Source: DATJOJ01 sp035507035 (GTDB taxonomy: Bacteria > Acidobacteriota > Terriglobia > Terriglobales > Acidobacteriaceae). From it: a stretch of DNA of 64,000 nucleotides. Shown one piece after another: positions 24,926 through 33,388 of the stretch (position 1 is its first letter; each line of letters begins with the position of its first letter). The notes under the pieces are model-generated. The model did no database searches, was not told the DNA's origin, and saw nothing but the letters and a program-made list of their open reading frames with translations. Both the position numbers and the translations under genes were made by a program. The stretch is from assembly GCA_035507035.1 (NCBI GenBank), contig DATJOJ010000022.1, positions 1 through 64,000 of the forward strand, in the 5' to 3' direction.

Positions 24926-25639
24926 TCACTCCACCGAGACAGCAATATCCACATAAGAGAAAATCCTCGCCGACAAGAGCAAAAACGCTAACGTTTCAGC
25001 GATCGCCAGGAGTATGGGAAACCAAAAGGCCTTCTCCGGCACGTTGAACGAGGATTTCAAAACCGTGGCGGCTAACGGATAGACCGGGATCAGGTATGCC
25101 AGTTGCGAAACTCCCAAGCCATAACTGAGTGCGGCAGGGATACCCATCGCCGCAGCTGTAGCTCCGGCGGCAATGAATGGGTTGAGGAACGTCGAGAACA
25201 TCAGCGCCACCGTGCCGGCCAAGGCACAGGCGGCCACCAGGCAGAGCATGAGAAACCAGATATGGCCAACGCGAAAACCAGCTTCGCCAAGCGTCCAACT
25301 GCCAGTGAGCCCGAGGGCAAAACTATAAATCACACTCGTGATGGTGATGCCGAGAACTAACCCCGACAAGTACTCGCTACGCTTGACGTCCTTGGAAAGA
25401 ACGCTCAGGATCCTGCGGGAACGGCGGTCGTTATAGATTGCCGAGCTGCCAAAGAAGACGCTGAACGCCACCACGTAGAGCGCGACCTGCTTGAACACAA
25501 ACAGCAGATCTTCCCCGTTGCGTGCCTCACTCGTCGTCAGCCCCAGTATCGCCAGCAATAGCACCCACAGCAGCAATACCAGGATAGGCCAGCGCTGTTC
25601 GCGTACAAAGTTAATCGCAATGAGCATCGTTGGTCTCAC
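24926..25639 (-). CDS. ABC-2 type exporter permease
   Basis: This is a 237-residue membrane protein with six predicted helices (about 15-35, 52-70, 100-120, 130-160, 165-185, 205-225). It has the NDRRSRRILSVLSKDVKRSEYLSG loop typical of ABC-2 permeases of the NatB/Gly-rich exporter kind. There is no fused ATPase. Its ATG overlaps the stop of the upstream ATPase gene by four bases, so the two form one transporter. Substrate is unknown. It ends 14 bp from the nuoN stop, convergent. Confidence 0.8.
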   Translation of the reverse strand: MRPTMLIAINFVREQRWPILVLLLWVLLLAILGLTTSEARNGEDLLFVFKQVALYVVAFSVFFGSSAIYNDRRSRRILSVLSKDVKRSEYLSGLVLGITITSVIYSFALGLTGSWTLGEAGFRVGHIWFLMLCLVAACALAGTVALMFSTFLNPFIAAGATAAAMGIPAALSYGLGVSQLAYLIPVYPLAATVLKSSFNVPEKAFWFPILLAIAETLAFLLLSARIFSYVDIAVSVE

Positions 25640-26559
25640 TTCTGCCCACCCGATGCAGCGGCTTTCACATTCCCCGTAAGTTCCAAGAAGATTTCCTCCA
25701 GCGAGCGGCGCTCGGGAGTCACACTCACCACTTCACCGCCCAGGCTCCAAACACGCTCCAGCGCAGCGCGCTGGTCACCGGACGAAACCACAAAACGAAC
25801 AACGCCATCTTGCGCCGTCGTCTGCGAAAACGCATTCAGAGCAATGCCGCGCGCAACGATCTCTGTGCGTTCCGTCGTCTCTAATAAGTCCGCGGTCTTT
25901 CCCACGCGCACCAGTTTGCCACGATGCAGGATTGCCACGCGGTCGCAAACCAGTTCGATCTCTGATAGAAGATGAGAACTCAGAAAGATCGTCTTCCCTG
26001 CCGCCCTCATTTTGAGCAATAGCTCGCGAACTGCGACGCGAGAAGCAGGATCTAAGGCCGAGGTAGGTTCGTCCAGGATCAGCAACTCGGGATCATTCAC
26101 CAACGCTTGAGCCAGACCAATTCCCTGCAACATGCCGCGAGAAAATTTGCTGACATTGCCTTTTGAGCGGTCCTGGAGTCCCACGATGTTCAGAACCTTC
26201 CCTGCACGCTGCCGCAAAGCCTGCCCCGAAAGGCCGTTCAAGGCCCCATAAAAACGCACTAACTCCTCCGCCCCGCGTGGGTAGAGGGCGACATTCTCCG
26301 GTAGAAATCCGACTCGACGGTGCGCCGAAGGAACGCCAAACGGCTTTCCTAATAGCTGTCCGCTGCCGTGCGTGGGACGCATAAATCCCATGGCGAGGTG
26401 AATGGCGGTGGTCTTGCCGGCACCGTTCGGCCCCAAGAAGCCGAAGATCTCTCCCGCACTCACGGAAAGGCTAAAGCTATCGAGCGCTCGCAAATGGCGG
26501 CGTCCAAAAAGGCTGGAATATTCCTTAGTCGCATTTTCAAACTCCAGCACCGCCCTCAT
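25636..26559 (-). CDS. ABC transporter ATP-binding protein
   Basis: This is the energising subunit of the neighbouring exporter. It has about 307 residues from the ATG at 26559. The Walker A is GPNGAGKTTAIHL, the signature is written SKFSRGMLQGIGLAQAL (SRGM instead of the usual SGGQ), the Walker B is LLILDEPTSALD, and the switch His is in IFLSSHLLSEIE. The C-terminal 80 residues form the extension typical of ABC-2 exporters. In-frame starts at 26568 and 26664 are also possible. None has a clear ribosome-binding site. Confidence 0.85.
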   Translation of the reverse strand: MRAVLEFENATKEYSSLFGRRHLRALDSFSLSVSAGEIFGFLGPNGAGKTTAIHLAMGFMRPTHGSGQLLGKPFGVPSAHRRVGFLPENVALYPRGAEELVRFYGALNGLSGQALRQRAGKVLNIVGLQDRSKGNVSKFSRGMLQGIGLAQALVNDPELLILDEPTSALDPASRVAVRELLLKMRAAGKTIFLSSHLLSEIELVCDRVAILHRGKLVRVGKTADLLETTERTEIVARGIALNAFSQTTAQDGVVRFVVSSGDQRAALERVWSLGGEVVSVTPERRSLEEIFLELTGNVKAAASGGQK

Positions 26560-26680
26560 GGCTAGCATTCTAAATGCTGCCCAGGTGGGTTCGGTCTGTG
26601 TGAGCGCCAGCCATTTTGGGTTTGACAATTCAGCCTGCACCCCTTCATCATGGGGTACACGCAAAATCGTCGGAGGGGAT

Positions 26681-26848
26681 ATGACGCAACTAGTTCGGAG
26701 ACTTTGGACGGACGAACAGGGTCAGGACATCGCTGAATACGCGGTGATGTTGGCGGTTATTCTGGTTCTTGTAGTCGGTACCATAAGGCTTATCGGTGGC
26801 AGCGCCAACAACGTCTTTTCCGAAACCGCAAGTTCTGTGGGGCAATAA
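26681..26848 (+). CDS. Flp/Fap-type pilin
   Basis: This 55-residue protein has the class IVb pilin layout: a short basic leader (MTQLVRRLW), DEQGQDIAEYAVM with the Gly-cleavage region and the Glu five residues on, and one long hydrophobic helix (AVILVLVVGTIRLIGG). A GGAGGGG site precedes the ATG. Flp pilins normally sit in tad loci with prepilin peptidase, ATPase and secretin; none is present here, so it is an orphan pilin that would rely on a tad system elsewhere. Confidence 0.75.
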   Translation: MTQLVRRLWTDEQGQDIAEYAVMLAVILVLVVGTIRLIGGSANNVFSETASSVGQ

Positions 26849-26927
26849 AAAGCTCACGCTCGCGACTCGAAACGCCGAAGCTCGCACTGTACCAGCCAAA
26901 ATCCTCGTAAGGGACCACTGCGATTGG

Positions 26928-27119
26928 TTAACTGATGTCTAGAGGCCAGCGATTTCGCTGACCACCGGCGTTTTGCGAGCGGTCCGTCAGGGTCGGGGAG
27001 GTATCCTTTAGTTCTACCAGCATCGGAGCAACAAACCGCAGCGCCTCCACCTGCTGACGTACTGTTGCCAACTCTGTTTCCTTCTCTTGCAGAATCTGCT
27101 CCAGGCTTCTCATACGCAT
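26928..27119 (-). CDS. Small coiled-coil protein
   Basis: This 63-residue protein begins MRMRSLEQILQEKETEL and is mostly one amphipathic helix with heptad character up to LRFVAPMLVEL. The tail is polar with no visible motif. I do not recognise a named family; similar short coiled-coil proteins with a LEQ-L-EKE-EL start are seen in acidobacteria. The start could also be at 27140. It is divergent from the phosphopantetheinyl transferase gene. Confidence 0.45.
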   Translation of the reverse strand: MRMRSLEQILQEKETELATVRQQVEALRFVAPMLVELKDTSPTLTDRSQNAGGQRNRWPLDIS

Positions 27120-27285
27120 CACCCTGCTCCCTGAAACCAAGACTGCGTGCGCCGAAAATAATCAGGCTGGAATAGCGGAATTGTATTCCGACCCTCACCC
27201 AGCGAACATCCGAAAAAAACAACCCATTTACGAGTTGTATACTCCCTATCGTACGGATGTGTAGGATCAGCGGAAGAAACCAGTC

Positions 27286-28017
27286 ATGCCCATCGGGTCA
27301 ACTTTGATAGATCTCGACGGAGTCCTTCAAGAGGATGAGATTCACGTCTGGCACACGGACCTCGGGCATGAGGAAGAAGCTGTCAATCGTCTCACTCACC
27401 GGCTCAATTCCGCTGAACAAGCGCGGGCCGGGCGGTTTCTCGTTGATCACGCCCGCAAACAATACGTCATTTCCCACGCCTTCCTGCGCGCTGTGCTCGC
27501 GAAGTATGTGCGTGCGGAACCGTTGGCACTTCGATTCTCATCGAGTAAGAACGGCAAACCTGCGCTCGTCGATGGGGATGGACTTTGCTTCAACTTGTCT
27601 CACACCGAGGGAACTGCAGCCATGGCGATTGCTCGTAAGCGACGAGTGGGCATCGACGTCGAGAAGATTCGCGACAACCTGAAGCCCTTGGAATTGGCGA
27701 CTCGTTTTTTTTCGCCCCAAGAGTGCAAATGGTTACGGTCACACCCCATCGCCGAGCAGCTAGCGGCTTTTTTCGCCTGCTGGACTGCCAAGGAGTCCTA
27801 CATCAAAGCCGTTGGAGAAGGGCTGTCCATGGGTTTGGCAGGGTTCGCCGTCATTCCAAAAAACGGGAACGCAAAATTGCAACTCGAGATCTTCGATCAG
27901 CCCGAGGAATCCGAGCGCTGGCTAATTTGGCAATTAAATCTGAAACCTGATCTTTGCGCCGCTGTTGCCGCAGAATCCGGCGATGTCACCGTTCGTATCG
28001 GAGAGTGGCATCCCTAG
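27286..28017 (+). CDS. 4'-phosphopantetheinyl transferase, Sfp type
   Basis: The enzyme moves phosphopantetheine from CoA to carrier proteins in the cytoplasm. The protein has 243 residues. The Mg-binding motif is GIDVEKI (Asp124, Glu126) and the second signature is CWTAKESYIKAVGEG (Glu170, Lys174). The N-terminal half has the second pseudo-repeat of the Sfp fold with FNLSHTEG. A GGAAG site lies upstream. No carrier-protein, NRPS or PKS gene is in the window, so its target (fatty-acid ACP or a secondary-metabolite system) cannot be read from context. Confidence 0.9.
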   Translation: MPIGSTLIDLDGVLQEDEIHVWHTDLGHEEEAVNRLTHRLNSAEQARAGRFLVDHARKQYVISHAFLRAVLAKYVRAEPLALRFSSSKNGKPALVDGDGLCFNLSHTEGTAAMAIARKRRVGIDVEKIRDNLKPLELATRFFSPQECKWLRSHPIAEQLAAFFACWTAKESYIKAVGEGLSMGLAGFAVIPKNGNAKLQLEIFDQPEESERWLIWQLNLKPDLCAAVAAESGDVTVRIGEWHP

Positions 28018-28138
28018 AAGCCGAGCGGTATCCTGGATTCTCTGCACGGAACCGCTAGTTTGTTGTAACCTTGCTCGCACCGGAAAATCCTGGATGAGCG
28101 AGCCTTCCATCCGGCGACTCCACTTGAAGGGATGCACC

Positions 28139-28684
28139 ATGAAAAAAATATTCTGGGCTTTATATGCGATCCTTGGATTTTTTCTCCTCCTCAACCTAGC
28201 GGCCGACGCGCAGGAGGCTTCGTGGCCAGCGGCCAAGCCCGAAGACGTCAGTTCCGCCTCCGCCACCGTTAAGGCTTCCTACGATGCAATCTCTTGTCCT
28301 CCTGGCCAGACCTTGAATCTCGATCGGTTTCGTTCTCTATTTCTGCCGCACGCACAGTTGGTCAGCGTGAGTCTAAAAGAAGGCCAGGGCGCGGCTCATC
28401 TCATGACGATGGATGAGTTCAGCAAAATGGTCATCGGCAGCGTGGGAAAAGCCGGACACGTCGAACACGAACTCGCGGAGCGGGTTGAGATTTATGGAAA
28501 CATTGCCAACGTATGGAGTTCCTACGAATCACGCAATACACCCGATGATCCCCATGTGATTCGCGGCATCAACAGCATTCAGCTATTCAACGATGGCAAG
28601 CGCTGGTGGATCACCGGTGCACAATGGCAGCATGAGACCGCCGACATACCCATTCCCGCAAAGTATCTGTCCACGAGTCATTGA
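28139..28684 (+). CDS. Secreted SnoaL/NTF2-like protein
   Basis: This 181-residue protein has a signal peptide (MKKIFWALYAILGFFLLL, cleavage near ADAQ). The rest fits an NTF2-like cone: an initial helix with VKASYDAISC, RFRSLFLPHAQLVS, then ELAERVEIYGNIANVWSSYE and INSIQLFNDGKRWWITGAQW as the sheet. Family members are diverse, so no reaction can be given. The ATG at 28139 is preferred because it starts the signal peptide. It lies 43 bp upstream of the alpha-mannosidase gene. Confidence 0.65.
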   Translation: MKKIFWALYAILGFFLLLNLAADAQEASWPAAKPEDVSSASATVKASYDAISCPPGQTLNLDRFRSLFLPHAQLVSVSLKEGQGAAHLMTMDEFSKMVIGSVGKAGHVEHELAERVEIYGNIANVWSSYESRNTPDDPHVIRGINSIQLFNDGKRWWITGAQWQHETADIPIPAKYLSTSH

Positions 28685-28727
28685 AACTGGCTGCTAATTC
28701 ATCATTTATGGGCTCCGGAGAATTGTC

Positions 28728-31700
28728 GTGAAGCGATTTTGCATTTTGACGATCGTCTTATTCCTATCCATCTGTAGTGTTGGCCAGCAACCCGCCCCAC
28801 TCTACCCTGACAAAGCGATTCTCGACCGCCTCGCGTCGCTCACAACGCTGCCTTTGCCGGATTGGCATTTTCATTCTGATGTTGCCCATCCGGAAGATCC
28901 TTCGATCGATGATTCCGGATGGGAAATCATGCAAGCTGGCACCACCTGGACGGGACCTCGCGTCCTGCGGCGCTGGATCGAGGTTCCTAGGAGAATCAAC
29001 GGTTATGCCATTCAGGATGCGCGAGTCAAGCTCGATTTGAATTTCGACTTTCCCTGGAACAACAAAGGCCCCGTCACAATCACGGTATTTTCCAATGGCT
29101 CGCTGATCTCTCGTGGTGACGACGACATGCAGCAGCCGATTTTGCTCACGCAAACTGCGCACGGCGGGCAGAGATTTCTCGTGGCTGTGCGAGTGGTTTC
29201 CAACTATGCCGCAAGCTCATTCCAGCGCGCACAACTGCTGATCGAACCGCCGCCCGGCCGGCCTGATCCGGCCTTGATAAGGACCGAGTTCCTAGCCGCC
29301 CGACCGCTAATCGACGCCTACAGCGATGGCAAAGCCGGACGGGAACAAACTCTCGATTCGGCCGAGAAGGCCATCGACTTTTCGCTTCTCGACAAAGGCG
29401 ATGAAATGGGCTTCGATGCCTCCTTGCGAAAAGCGCAATCACAACTGGATTCTCTGAAGCCTTGGATGAAGCAATTCACTGTTCGCGCCATCGGAAACTC
29501 CCACATCGACATGGCGTGGCTTTGGCCGTGGACCGAAACGGTCGAAGTTGTGCGAAACACGTTCCAAAGTGTTCTCGATCTGATGCGTGAGTATCCCGAC
29601 CTGAAGTTCACCATGTCGTCTGCTCGAACCTATGAATGGATGCAGGAAAAATATCCCGATCTTTTTCGACAGATTCAGGAGCGCGTGAAAGAAGGCCGAT
29701 GGGAGGTCATCGGCGGCATGTGGGTCGAGCCCGACCTGAATATGCCGGCAGGAGAATCGCTGGTTCGGCAGATTTTAGTCGGGAAACGATACTTTCAGAA
29801 GAATTTCGGCGTCGACATTAATATTGGTTGGAATCCCGATTCCTTCGGCTACAACTGGCAACTTCCGCAAATCTACAAGAAGTCCGGCATCGATTACTTC
29901 GTTACCAGCAAGCTGCTCTGGGCCACCGACTACACAAAGTTCCCTTATCGTTTGTTCTGGTGGGAAGCTCCCGACGGCAGTCGTCTGCTGACCTATTTCC
30001 CGCATGAATATGCAAATCAATTTGAAGCTGAACAGATCACCAAGGATCTCGCGTTCTATGCGCCTTCAATCTATGGACCAACCCTGACCGATCATCCGGA
30101 AATGCTGTATCTGTATGGTATCGGCGATCACGGCGGCGGCCCGACGCGTACGATGCTGGATACCGCCGACCGCTTACGGGCGCCAGACACAGTTTTTCCG
30201 AGCATCGATTTCAGCACTGCCAAGGATTTCTTTGCTGATCTTGAAACTAAGCTGCCTGATCTAAAGGTCCCCACGTGGAACGACGAGTTGTATTTTGAAT
30301 ATCACCGCGGCGTTTACACCACGCAAGCGGAAACCAAACGACGCATTCGACGCGCAGAGGGGTTGACGCTTGACGCGGAAAAGTATGCCTCGCTGGCGTC
30401 GCTCTTCCAACTTCCCTACCCTCAGGACGATCTGCACCTAGCGTGGAAAAACTTGCTCTTCGATCATTTTCACGACGTTATGCCAGGCTCTGGCATCGCG
30501 GTTAACTATCTCGATGCAAAGCGCAATCTCGAAGACGTCGGTCGCACCGACCAGGCCATCATTCAGCACTCCCTTCGTGAACTCGCCGTGCACGTCAACA
30601 CTCTCGGTAAAGGTACGCCAGTGTTAGTCTTCAATTCACTTGCCTGGCCGCGAACCGAGGTGATTGAGACCGAAGTACAGATGCCCGGACCCGCGAAACA
30701 GGTTGAAGTCGTCGATTCTGCCGGCAAGCCGATCGAATCGCAGTTATTGTCGATGGAAGCCGGAACCAATCGCGCGCGGATTCTGATTCTGGCCAGTACC
30801 CCGGCGCTGGGCTATGCGACTTACTTCGTCCGTGCAACCAAGCTGGCGCCGGCAAATCATGTCGCCGTCCATGCTTCGGGAAACACTCTTGAAAACGACT
30901 TCGTTCGCCTGACCGCCGATCCCCAGACCGGTTGCATGACAAGCCTTTTCGACAAGCAAAGCCGCACAGAATCTCTAGCGAGGGCAGAAACCGACAGCGG
31001 TGGCCCGAAGAATTCCACATGCGGCAACCTGCTGCAAACTTTTTACGACAAACCCAAACGCTGGGACGCGTGGAACATCGACGCGGACTTTGAAAAACAA
31101 CACTGGGACCTGGACCACGCCGACGAAGTCAAACTCATCGAAAATGGGCCGCTGCGAGCAGTATTGCGCGTAAAGAACCATTTCCAGAACTCGACGTTTG
31201 TGCAAGACATCACTATGTACGCTGGTGTTTCGCGCGTCGATGTAAACACGCATGTGGAATGGCATGAAAAACATATTCTGCTGAAGGTCGCTTTCCCGCT
31301 CAGCGCTCACAGCGATAAGGCCACATTCTCCATCCCCTATGGCTCCATCGAGCGCCCGACGACTCGTAATACGCCTGCCGAGCAAGCCAAGTTCGAAGTT
31401 CCTGCGCAGAGTTGGGCCGATCTTTCCGATGCAACCCATGGTTTCAGCCTGCTCAACGACTGCAAGTATGGATACGATGCCAAAGGTAACGTGCTGCGCC
31501 TTTCTCTGCTGCGCTCGCCCGAATGGCCCGACCCTCATGCCGACGAGGGCCATCATGAGTTCACCTATTCGCTCTATCCGCACGGGGGGACATGGCGGGA
31601 CGCCTTTACTGTACGTCAGGCCTACGAATTGAATGACAAACTAGCCGCGATGCAAACTGAAACCCATGCAGGCCCCCTCCCGGCCGAATATTCGTTTGTC

Positions 31701-31976
31701 CAGGTCGAAGCTAACAATGTCGTTCTCACCGCGGTCAAGAAAGCCGAGGACGAGAATGCTCTCATTCTGCGCTTCTACGAATGGGCAGGGAAAGAAGCGG
31801 ACGTGAAGCTAAGCCTTCCACCGGGTGCACAATCGGCATCTGAGACAAATCTGATGGAAAAGACCGTCGCCCCGTTGAGCCTGCAGAATAATGCTGTCAC
31901 CGTGCACACCAAGCCGTATGAAATTAAAACTGTCAAGGTGCAGTTTGCGACGCCGATTACCGATACAACCCAATAA
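28728..31976 (+). CDS. Alpha-mannosidase, glycoside hydrolase family 38
   Basis: This exported retaining alpha-mannosidase has 1082 residues and a signal peptide that ends near SICSVGQQ. The catalytic domain begins with AIGNSHIDMAWLWPW (zinc ligands His259 and Asp261). The nucleophile is Asp371 in WNPDSFGYNW. The segment DHFHDVMPGSGI (from about nt 30464) holds a further zinc-site His, followed by the middle three-helix domain and the C-terminal beta domains. An N-terminal beta domain of about 200 residues precedes the catalytic part. The GTG start has a GGAG site upstream. The next gene, 18 bp away, is a sugar porter, so the pair probably digests and imports mannosides. Confidence 0.93.
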   Translation: MKRFCILTIVLFLSICSVGQQPAPLYPDKAILDRLASLTTLPLPDWHFHSDVAHPEDPSIDDSGWEIMQAGTTWTGPRVLRRWIEVPRRINGYAIQDARVKLDLNFDFPWNNKGPVTITVFSNGSLISRGDDDMQQPILLTQTAHGGQRFLVAVRVVSNYAASSFQRAQLLIEPPPGRPDPALIRTEFLAARPLIDAYSDGKAGREQTLDSAEKAIDFSLLDKGDEMGFDASLRKAQSQLDSLKPWMKQFTVRAIGNSHIDMAWLWPWTETVEVVRNTFQSVLDLMREYPDLKFTMSSARTYEWMQEKYPDLFRQIQERVKEGRWEVIGGMWVEPDLNMPAGESLVRQILVGKRYFQKNFGVDINIGWNPDSFGYNWQLPQIYKKSGIDYFVTSKLLWATDYTKFPYRLFWWEAPDGSRLLTYFPHEYANQFEAEQITKDLAFYAPSIYGPTLTDHPEMLYLYGIGDHGGGPTRTMLDTADRLRAPDTVFPSIDFSTAKDFFADLETKLPDLKVPTWNDELYFEYHRGVYTTQAETKRRIRRAEGLTLDAEKYASLASLFQLPYPQDDLHLAWKNLLFDHFHDVMPGSGIAVNYLDAKRNLEDVGRTDQAIIQHSLRELAVHVNTLGKGTPVLVFNSLAWPRTEVIETEVQMPGPAKQVEVVDSAGKPIESQLLSMEAGTNRARILILASTPALGYATYFVRATKLAPANHVAVHASGNTLENDFVRLTADPQTGCMTSLFDKQSRTESLARAETDSGGPKNSTCGNLLQTFYDKPKRWDAWNIDADFEKQHWDLDHADEVKLIENGPLRAVLRVKNHFQNSTFVQDITMYAGVSRVDVNTHVEWHEKHILLKVAFPLSAHSDKATFSIPYGSIERPTTRNTPAEQAKFEVPAQSWADLSDATHGFSLLNDCKYGYDAKGNVLRLSLLRSPEWPDPHADEGHHEFTYSLYPHGGTWRDAFTVRQAYELNDKLAAMQTETHAGPLPAEYSFVQVEANNVVLTAVKKAEDENALILRFYEWAGKEADVKLSLPPGAQSASETNLMEKTVAPLSLQNNAVTVHTKPYEIKTVKVQFATPITDTTQ

Positions 31977-31994
31977 TTTCGTCCAAGAGCTTGC

Positions 31995-33323
31995 ATGAAG
32001 CTGAATGCCTATCTCGCAAAAAGCACGGCTGTAGCCGCGTTGGGCGGCCTGATGTTTGGATTCGATACCGCCGTGATCTCCGGCGCCATCGGAACGCTGC
32101 GGCAAACCTACCAGCTTTCGCCGGAAGTTATCGGCATCACAGTCGATAGCGCGGTGTTAGGTGCAATTTTCGGCGCGCTGCTCGCGGCCATTCCTGGCGA
32201 ACGCTTCGGCCGGCGGGACAGCCTGAAAATCATGGCGGTCTTGTACCTGACCTCCGCCATTGGCTGCGCGTTCGCGTGGAACTGGTATGCCCTGATTGTG
32301 TTCCGCTTCATCGGAGGGCTTGGGATTGGCGGTTCTTCCGTACTCAGTGCGATGTACCTCGCTGAAATCGCGCCACCCGATCTGCGCGGGCGCCTCGTAG
32401 GATTCTTTCAGTTCAACATCGTGTTCGGCATTCTGGTGGCGTATTTGTCGAATTACCTGATCACCCTGCAAGAGTTCGGCCTCGCGGAATGGCGGTGGGA
32501 ACTGGGCGTTACGGCGCTTCCCGCGGCATTATTTTTTGTGACCTTATTTGGGATTCCGCGGAGTCCGCGGTGGCTGGTGAAGAAAAACCGCATCGAGGAG
32601 GCCAGAAAAATCCTGCAACTCACCGGCGAACACGATTACGAGCACGAACTGCAGGAGATTGTTCAATCCATTCACGTGGAGCAGGAGCAAGCGGCCGAAA
32701 AGCTGTTCTCGCGGCGATATCTTCTGCCGATTTTCCTGGCCGTGACCGTGGGCATGTTTAATCAGTTGTCGGGCATCAACGCCGTCCTATATTACCTTAA
32801 TGATATTTTTGCTTATGCCGGATTCAGTCGCGCCTCCAGCAGTCTGCAAGCGGTCGCGGTCGGAGGAACCAACCTGCTGTTCACGATCCTCGCGATGTCG
32901 GTCATCGACAAAATCGGGCGCAAGATTTTGCTGCTGGTTGGCGCCGTGGCAATGGCCCTATGCCTGGCCGGCGTTTCTGTAATCTTTTTTTCAGGCAGCC
33001 ATCAAAATTTACTCGTCTGGTTGCTGATTGGCTTCATTGCGTCTTTCGCGTTTTCGCAGGGGGCGGTGATCTGGGTCTATCTGGGTGAGGTTTTTCCCAA
33101 CAATGTCCGCGCCAAGGGACAAAGTCTGGGGAGCTTCTCGCACTGGTTCATGAACGGGCTCATTTCCGTCTGCTTTCCCCTGATGGCGGCATCTTCAGGC
33201 GGATATCCTTTTGCGTTCTTCGCCGCGATGATGGTGCTGCAATTCTTCGTGGTTCTATTGGTTTATCCAGAAACCAAGGGCCTGTCGCTCGAAGAGATGC
33301 AGAAGAAGATGGGCATCGTGTAA
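31995..33323 (+). CDS. Sugar porter, major facilitator superfamily
   Basis: This is a proton-coupled or facilitated sugar transporter in the inner membrane. The 442 residues have 12 helices. Sugar-porter signatures are GGLMFGFDTAVISGAIG (helix 1), GERFGRRDSLK (loop 2-3), RFIGGLGIGGSS, the PRSPRWLVKKNR loop, QLSGINAVLYY (helix 7), DKIGRKILLL and the PETKG end (YPETKGLSLEEMQ). It lies 18 bp after the alpha-mannosidase gene and is probably its cotranscribed uptake partner for released mannose or a related sugar. Confidence 0.93.
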   Translation: MKLNAYLAKSTAVAALGGLMFGFDTAVISGAIGTLRQTYQLSPEVIGITVDSAVLGAIFGALLAAIPGERFGRRDSLKIMAVLYLTSAIGCAFAWNWYALIVFRFIGGLGIGGSSVLSAMYLAEIAPPDLRGRLVGFFQFNIVFGILVAYLSNYLITLQEFGLAEWRWELGVTALPAALFFVTLFGIPRSPRWLVKKNRIEEARKILQLTGEHDYEHELQEIVQSIHVEQEQAAEKLFSRRYLLPIFLAVTVGMFNQLSGINAVLYYLNDIFAYAGFSRASSSLQAVAVGGTNLLFTILAMSVIDKIGRKILLLVGAVAMALCLAGVSVIFFSGSHQNLLVWLLIGFIASFAFSQGAVIWVYLGEVFPNNVRAKGQSLGSFSHWFMNGLISVCFPLMAASSGGYPFAFFAAMMVLQFFVVLLVYPETKGLSLEEMQKKMGIV

Positions 33324-33388
33324 CGGCGGCTCTCGCTATCCGGACACCAGCTTCTAGCTAGTCGCCAGGAGCTGGCCGGAATGCTCTT

